From assembly GCA_036825155.1 (NCBI GenBank), contig DAISYU010000130.1, forward strand, positions 1 through 8,933: 8,933 bases of DNA, in the 5' to 3' direction. Positions 6,891 to 8,933 of this stretch are shown here, piece by piece. Origin of the DNA: DSAD01 sp036825155 (lineage in GTDB: Bacteria > Desulfobacterota > Desulfomonilia > UBA1062). Every line of letters begins with the position of its first letter. The first letter of the stretch is position 1. Under the pieces are notes generated by a model. It was not told the DNA's origin. It did not search any database and saw only the letters and a program-made list of their open reading frames with translations. Position numbers and translations under genes: made by a program.

Positions 6891-7934
6891 TTAATCGAGC
6901 AGGCCCAGTTCCTTCATCCATGCCTTCTGTGAATCAAGAACTTTGCGCGCCTTTTCGCTCTTGTTGCCGTATTCCTCCCAGACATCCATGGCCTGAATAC
7001 GTGCCTTCTTTACCTCTGAATCAGGCAGATAGATGACCTCGCAGCCCTTTTCCTTGAATTTTTCCAGGGCTTCCATTCCCCTTGTCAGGTGCAGCTGGAA
7101 CAGATCGGCGGAAGATTCACGCACGGCGCACTCCAGGATTGCCTTGATATCATCAGGCAGCTTGTTCCATGAATTCATGTTGGCAACATAGCAGGTGGAG
7201 GTAACCGGCTGATGGAACCCGGGCAGAATGATGTATTTCGCCACTTCATAGAGACCGGCTGCATAGTTGGCGGCAAGACCCCCTCTGTCGGCAAAATCGA
7301 TAACACCCTTTTCCAGCGCTGAATACACCTCGGCTGTGGGCAGCGGTGTGACCGCAGCGCCCAGCTTGGTCATGACAGGGCCGGCCAGACCGACAAAACG
7401 GCCCTTCTTTCCCTTGAGATCATCGAGGGAGCGGATCGGCACCTTGGAATGGATCGGTTCCTGGCCGTAGATGGTCGGGCCGATGTAGTAGGCGTTCAGA
7501 CTTGCATAGGACTCGCGCAGCATATCCACCCCGCCCTTTTCCCAGAACCAGGTTTCAAACTGCCAGGTGTCGGTGAACCCGCACGGCAGGGATGAGGTGA
7601 AGGCCACTTCGGGCATCTTGCCGATGTAGTACCCTTCATACTGCTTCATCATGTCGAACATGCCTGCCTGGATGGCATCGAGCATCTGGTTGGTGGGAAC
7701 AAGGGAACCCGGAGGGAAAATCTTGATCTCGAGCCGGCCGCCTGTCAACTGCTTTACCCTCTCCACGAACTGCTGCTCGATCTCATACGGCAGGGTCCCG
7801 GGATCCCAGAGGACCTGCATGCGCCACTGAATTACCTTATCAGCTGCTGATAATGGTGCCGGCACTATCTGCCAGCTTAAAATGACTGTCAAAAGAAGGC
7901 AAACAACTATCTTTATACATCTTCTTAGAATCAT
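6891..7934 (-). CDS. dctP: TRAP transporter solute-binding protein, DctP family
   Basis: A 347-residue periplasmic protein that captures the substrate and hands it to the DctQM permease. Residues 1-30 form a Sec signal peptide: basic RRCIK, a hydrophobic core VVCLLLTVILSWQIV, and a likely cut after APLSA or APLSAA. The mature protein shows the DctP fold markers QFVERVKQLTGGRLEIKIFPPGSL (about 55-78), DAIQAGMFDM (86-95), and IRSLDDLKGKKGRFVG (167-182), where Arg179 aligns with the arginine that binds the ligand carboxylate in the family. TPLPTAEVYSALEKGVIDFADRG follows at 196-218. The start has a very good site, AAGGAGG, 5 bases upstream. It is the first transporter gene, 82 bases after the regulator gene. 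The family binds organic acids; mevalonate or a similar hydroxy acid is suggested by the linked HMG-CoA reductase, not by the protein itself. Confidence 0.95.
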   Translation of the reverse strand: MILRRCIKIVVCLLLTVILSWQIVPAPLSAADKVIQWRMQVLWDPGTLPYEIEQQFVERVKQLTGGRLEIKIFPPGSLVPTNQMLDAIQAGMFDMMKQYEGYYIGKMPEVAFTSSLPCGFTDTWQFETWFWEKGGVDMLRESYASLNAYYIGPTIYGQEPIHSKVPIRSLDDLKGKKGRFVGLAGPVMTKLGAAVTPLPTAEVYSALEKGVIDFADRGGLAANYAAGLYEVAKYIILPGFHQPVTSTCYVANMNSWNKLPDDIKAILECAVRESSADLFQLHLTRGMEALEKFKEKGCEVIYLPDSEVKKARIQAMDVWEEYGNKSEKARKVLDSQKAWMKELGLLD

Positions 7935-7953
7935 ACTCTCCTCCTTATTTTTT

Positions 7954-7968
7954 ACTGGCCAGGCCAGT
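7954..7968. promoter_or_regulatory. Perfect palindrome upstream of dctP
   Basis: ACTGGCC-A-GGCCAGT is a perfect 15-base palindrome, 20 bases before the dctP start codon and just before its ribosome site, in the 82-base gap after the regulator gene. It could be a protein-binding operator. As RNA it could fold into a 5-bp stem with a 5-base loop. On the minus strand a run of A, not T, follows, so it is not an intrinsic terminator. A GATAAT sequence lies right upstream on the same strand (7971-7976) but without a good -35, so an internal dctP promoter is possible yet unproven. Confidence 0.45.
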
Positions 7969-8016
7969 GTATTATCTAAAAATAAACCCTGAAAAATCTA
8001 ATTCAAGCAGCCGCTT

Positions 8017-8610
8017 CTAATGGCCCGGGGCATCTTCAATGGATGGTTTTGCCGAATAGATCACCACCAGGACCTTGCTTTCCGTATCCCCGTAACACTG
8101 TCCCCGGTGAGCCACCTCGGAATCAAAATAGACGCAGTCTCCCTCGTAAAGTATATGCCTCTCGTCACCGTACCAGAACTCCATGGCACCCTGCAGGATA
8201 TACATCAGCTCCTGGCCTTCATGGCGAAAGATGGTCTGGTCGTCGGCATGCGGGATCAGGGTGATGATAAAGGGGTTCATCACCTTGTTGTGTTTCTTGT
8301 GTGCGATGGTTTCATAGTGGTAGCCGAAGATGTTTCCTCTCTGTGCAATGGGCCGGCGTTCGTCGTTGCGCACGATGGAACACTTCACCTCCTTGTCCTT
8401 GCGTTCGAAGAAAATGGTTATATCGACGTTCAGGGCGGAGGCGATCTTGCTCAATGTCGCTATAGGGGGGCTCTGCAACCCGCGCTCGATCTTCGAAAGA
8501 TAGCCCTTGGTCAAGCCGGTGCGCACAGCTAGCGTGTCCAGCGTGGTCTTGGTGTCCTTCCTGATCTTGCGGATCTTTTCTCCGATATTTTCTTTATCTC
8601 TCATAGTCAT
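8017..8610 (-). CDS. XRE-family regulator with C-terminal cupin domain
   Basis: A 197-residue transcription regulator of the XRE-cupin type, the architecture of PuuR-like and many catabolic-operon regulators. Residues about 9-64 are the helix-turn-helix domain (IGEKIRKIRKDTKTTLDTLAVRTGLTKGYLSKIERG, then SPPIATLSKIASALN). Residues about 105-187 form a small cupin barrel: HEGQELMYILQG with His120 and Glu124, and YEGDCVYFDSEVAHRG with His158, which may bind metal or the effector. The start is uncertain. The frame runs open to 8694, but ATG at 8610 or 8604 fits the family. The 8610 ATG overlaps the leader-ORF stop (ATGA), while GGGA lies 6 bases before the 8604 ATG. It heads the operon behind a consensus promoter with GGAAAC dyads over the start site, so autoregulation is likely. 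The effector is probably the imported acid or its CoA ester (inference). Confidence 0.93.
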   Translation of the reverse strand: MTMRDKENIGEKIRKIRKDTKTTLDTLAVRTGLTKGYLSKIERGLQSPPIATLSKIASALNVDITIFFERKDKEVKCSIVRNDERRPIAQRGNIFGYHYETIAHKKHNKVMNPFIITLIPHADDQTIFRHEGQELMYILQGAMEFWYGDERHILYEGDCVYFDSEVAHRGQCYGDTESKVLVVIYSAKPSIEDAPGH

Positions 8611-8714
8611 TCCCGCTCTGAAAAAAGGCATGTCAGAATCATGCGTAACGGTTGTGGGCAATAATGGGGGGTGAAGAGCCTGGGAGAAATACATGCTGGT
8701 AAGGTTTGGACCAT
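8607..8714 (-). CDS. 35-codon leader ORF ahead of the regulator
   Basis: The ATG at 8714 opens a 35-residue frame (starting MVQTLPACISPRLF, ending LTCLFSERE) that stops with TGA at 8607-8609. That stop overlaps the regulator ATG at 8610 as ATGA. AGGA lies 8 bases before the ATG, a better site than any directly before the regulator. The predicted transcription start is only about 17 bases upstream, so this is the first start codon a ribosome meets. It is probably a leader that couples translation into the regulator. No codon run typical of attenuation is seen, apart from scattered Pro and Cys, and the peptide resembles nothing I know. It could still be chance, since the region is short. Confidence 0.4.
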   Translation of the reverse strand: MVQTLPACISPRLFTPHYCPQPLRMILTCLFSERE

Positions 8715-8720
8715 GTATTT

Positions 8721-8735
8721 TTTCCTTTCAGGAAA
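8721..8735. promoter_or_regulatory. Candidate operator over the transcription start
   Basis: TTTCCT-TTC-AGGAAA is a 6-bp-arm dyad spanning the predicted transcription start and the ribosome site of the leader ORF. It includes one of five GGAAAC hexamers in the control region (8731-8736). A repressor bound here would block the consensus promoter, which fits autoregulation by the XRE-cupin protein. No binding data can be seen. Confidence 0.45.
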
Positions 8736-8736
8736 C

Positions 8737-8807
8737 TATTATAACGATGAAGACGATACGTGTCAAGATGCTTAAACCTCTGATCTGCATTTTATGTCGT
8801 TATAATA
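8737..8807. repeat. 11-bp inverted repeat embracing the promoter
   Basis: TATTATAACGA (8737-8747) is perfectly inverted as TCGTTATAATA (8797-8807), 60 bases centre to centre. The left arm contains the -10 box of the operon promoter on the minus strand. The right arm carries TATAAT on the plus strand, without a recognisable -35. It may be a pair of regulator half-sites or a relic of divergent promoters. Confidence 0.5.
8738..8766 (-). promoter_or_regulatory. Consensus sigma70 promoter of the operon
   Basis: On the minus strand TTGACA (8761-8766) and TATAAT (8738-8743) are separated by exactly 17 bases, a perfect match to the housekeeping consensus. The predicted start lies near 8731, giving a 5' leader of about 17 bases before the ATG at 8714. 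A promoter this strong in front of a catabolic operon implies that regulation is by repression. The GGAAAC dyad over the start supports that. Confidence 0.85.
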
Positions 8808-8853
8808 TCAAGCATTTATATTTACTGTAATAATTTCGGCGTGTTCTTTGCCA

Positions 8854-8879
8854 GGAAACAATTAACATGTTATGTTTCC
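8854..8879. promoter_or_regulatory. Candidate upstream operator (GGAAACA dyad)
   Basis: GGAAACA (8854-8860) and TGTTTCC (8873-8879) are inverted 7-bp arms around 12 bases, which themselves hold the palindrome TAACATGTTA (8863-8872). It lies about 135 bases upstream of the predicted operon start. The same hexamer recurs at 8731, 8913 and 8924, suggesting sites for one protein. Confidence 0.4.
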
Positions 8880-8912
8880 AACCAAACCCCTGTCTGTGCC
8901 GACGATCCGGCT

Positions 8913-8929
8913 GTTTCCGTTATGGAAAC
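8913..8929. promoter_or_regulatory. Candidate distal operator (GTTTCC-GGAAAC)
   Basis: GTTTCC (8913-8918) and GGAAAC (8924-8929) form a 6-bp dyad with a 5-base spacer. It lies close to the right edge of the window, so it may belong to the operon on its left, to an unseen divergent gene on its right, or to both. Confidence 0.4.
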
Positions 8930-8933
8930 CTTT

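Noticed and set aside
8611..8694. N-terminal extension of the regulator to the ATG at 8694
   Set aside because: There is no ribosome site before 8694, and the extra 28 residues do not resemble the start of XRE-cupin proteins, which begin just before the helix-turn-helix.
8922..8933. Plus-strand ATG at the right edge (ATGGAAACC) as the start of a divergent gene
   Set aside because: No Shine-Dalgarno precedes it, it lies inside the GTTTCC-GGAAAC dyad, and only four codons are visible.

Overview
The window reads as a stretch of chromosome from a mid-GC, Gram-negative-type bacterium. A periplasmic TRAP binding protein with a Sec signal peptide, Shine-Dalgarno sites and a sigma70-type promoter support this. 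An anaerobic or facultative Desulfobacterota/Proteobacteria-like host is plausible, but that is inference from gene content only. No rRNA, tRNA, CRISPR array, insertion sequence or phage gene was seen.

Left part (1-1722): a 421-base gene-poor stretch with a REP-like hairpin carrying a GAAA loop and short CTGGAT repeats. It is followed by a small plus-strand gene for an unrecognised 95-residue membrane protein (422-709). A convergent minus-strand gene (877-1410) encodes a two-ACT-domain, GcvR-like regulatory protein. A 312-base gap with several dyads, including a strong hairpin just beyond the next operon, closes this part.

Main part (1723-8743): a six-gene minus-strand operon, read right to left: XRE-cupin regulator, TRAP binding protein (DctP), TRAP small permease (DctQ), TRAP large permease (DctM), class II (degradative-type) HMG-CoA reductase (MvaA) and an AtuA-family protein (DUF1446 plus the AtuA-like C-terminal domain). 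The likely logic is that TRAP imports a branched hydroxycarboxylate such as mevalonate, and MvaA oxidises it to HMG-CoA with NAD+ and CoA. AtuA, whose biochemical role in acyclic terpene catabolism is not established, would then act on this or a related CoA ester or acid. No HMG-CoA lyase is present in the window.

Control region (8607-8933): a perfect consensus sigma70 promoter (TTGACA, 17 bases, TATAAT) fires leftward into the operon. Its predicted transcript starts only about 17 bases before a 35-codon leader ORF with a good ribosome binding site. That ORF ends in an ATGA overlap with the regulator start. Five copies of GGAAAC/GTTTCC, arranged as dyads, lie over the transcription start and upstream. 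They are candidate operators for the XRE-cupin protein.
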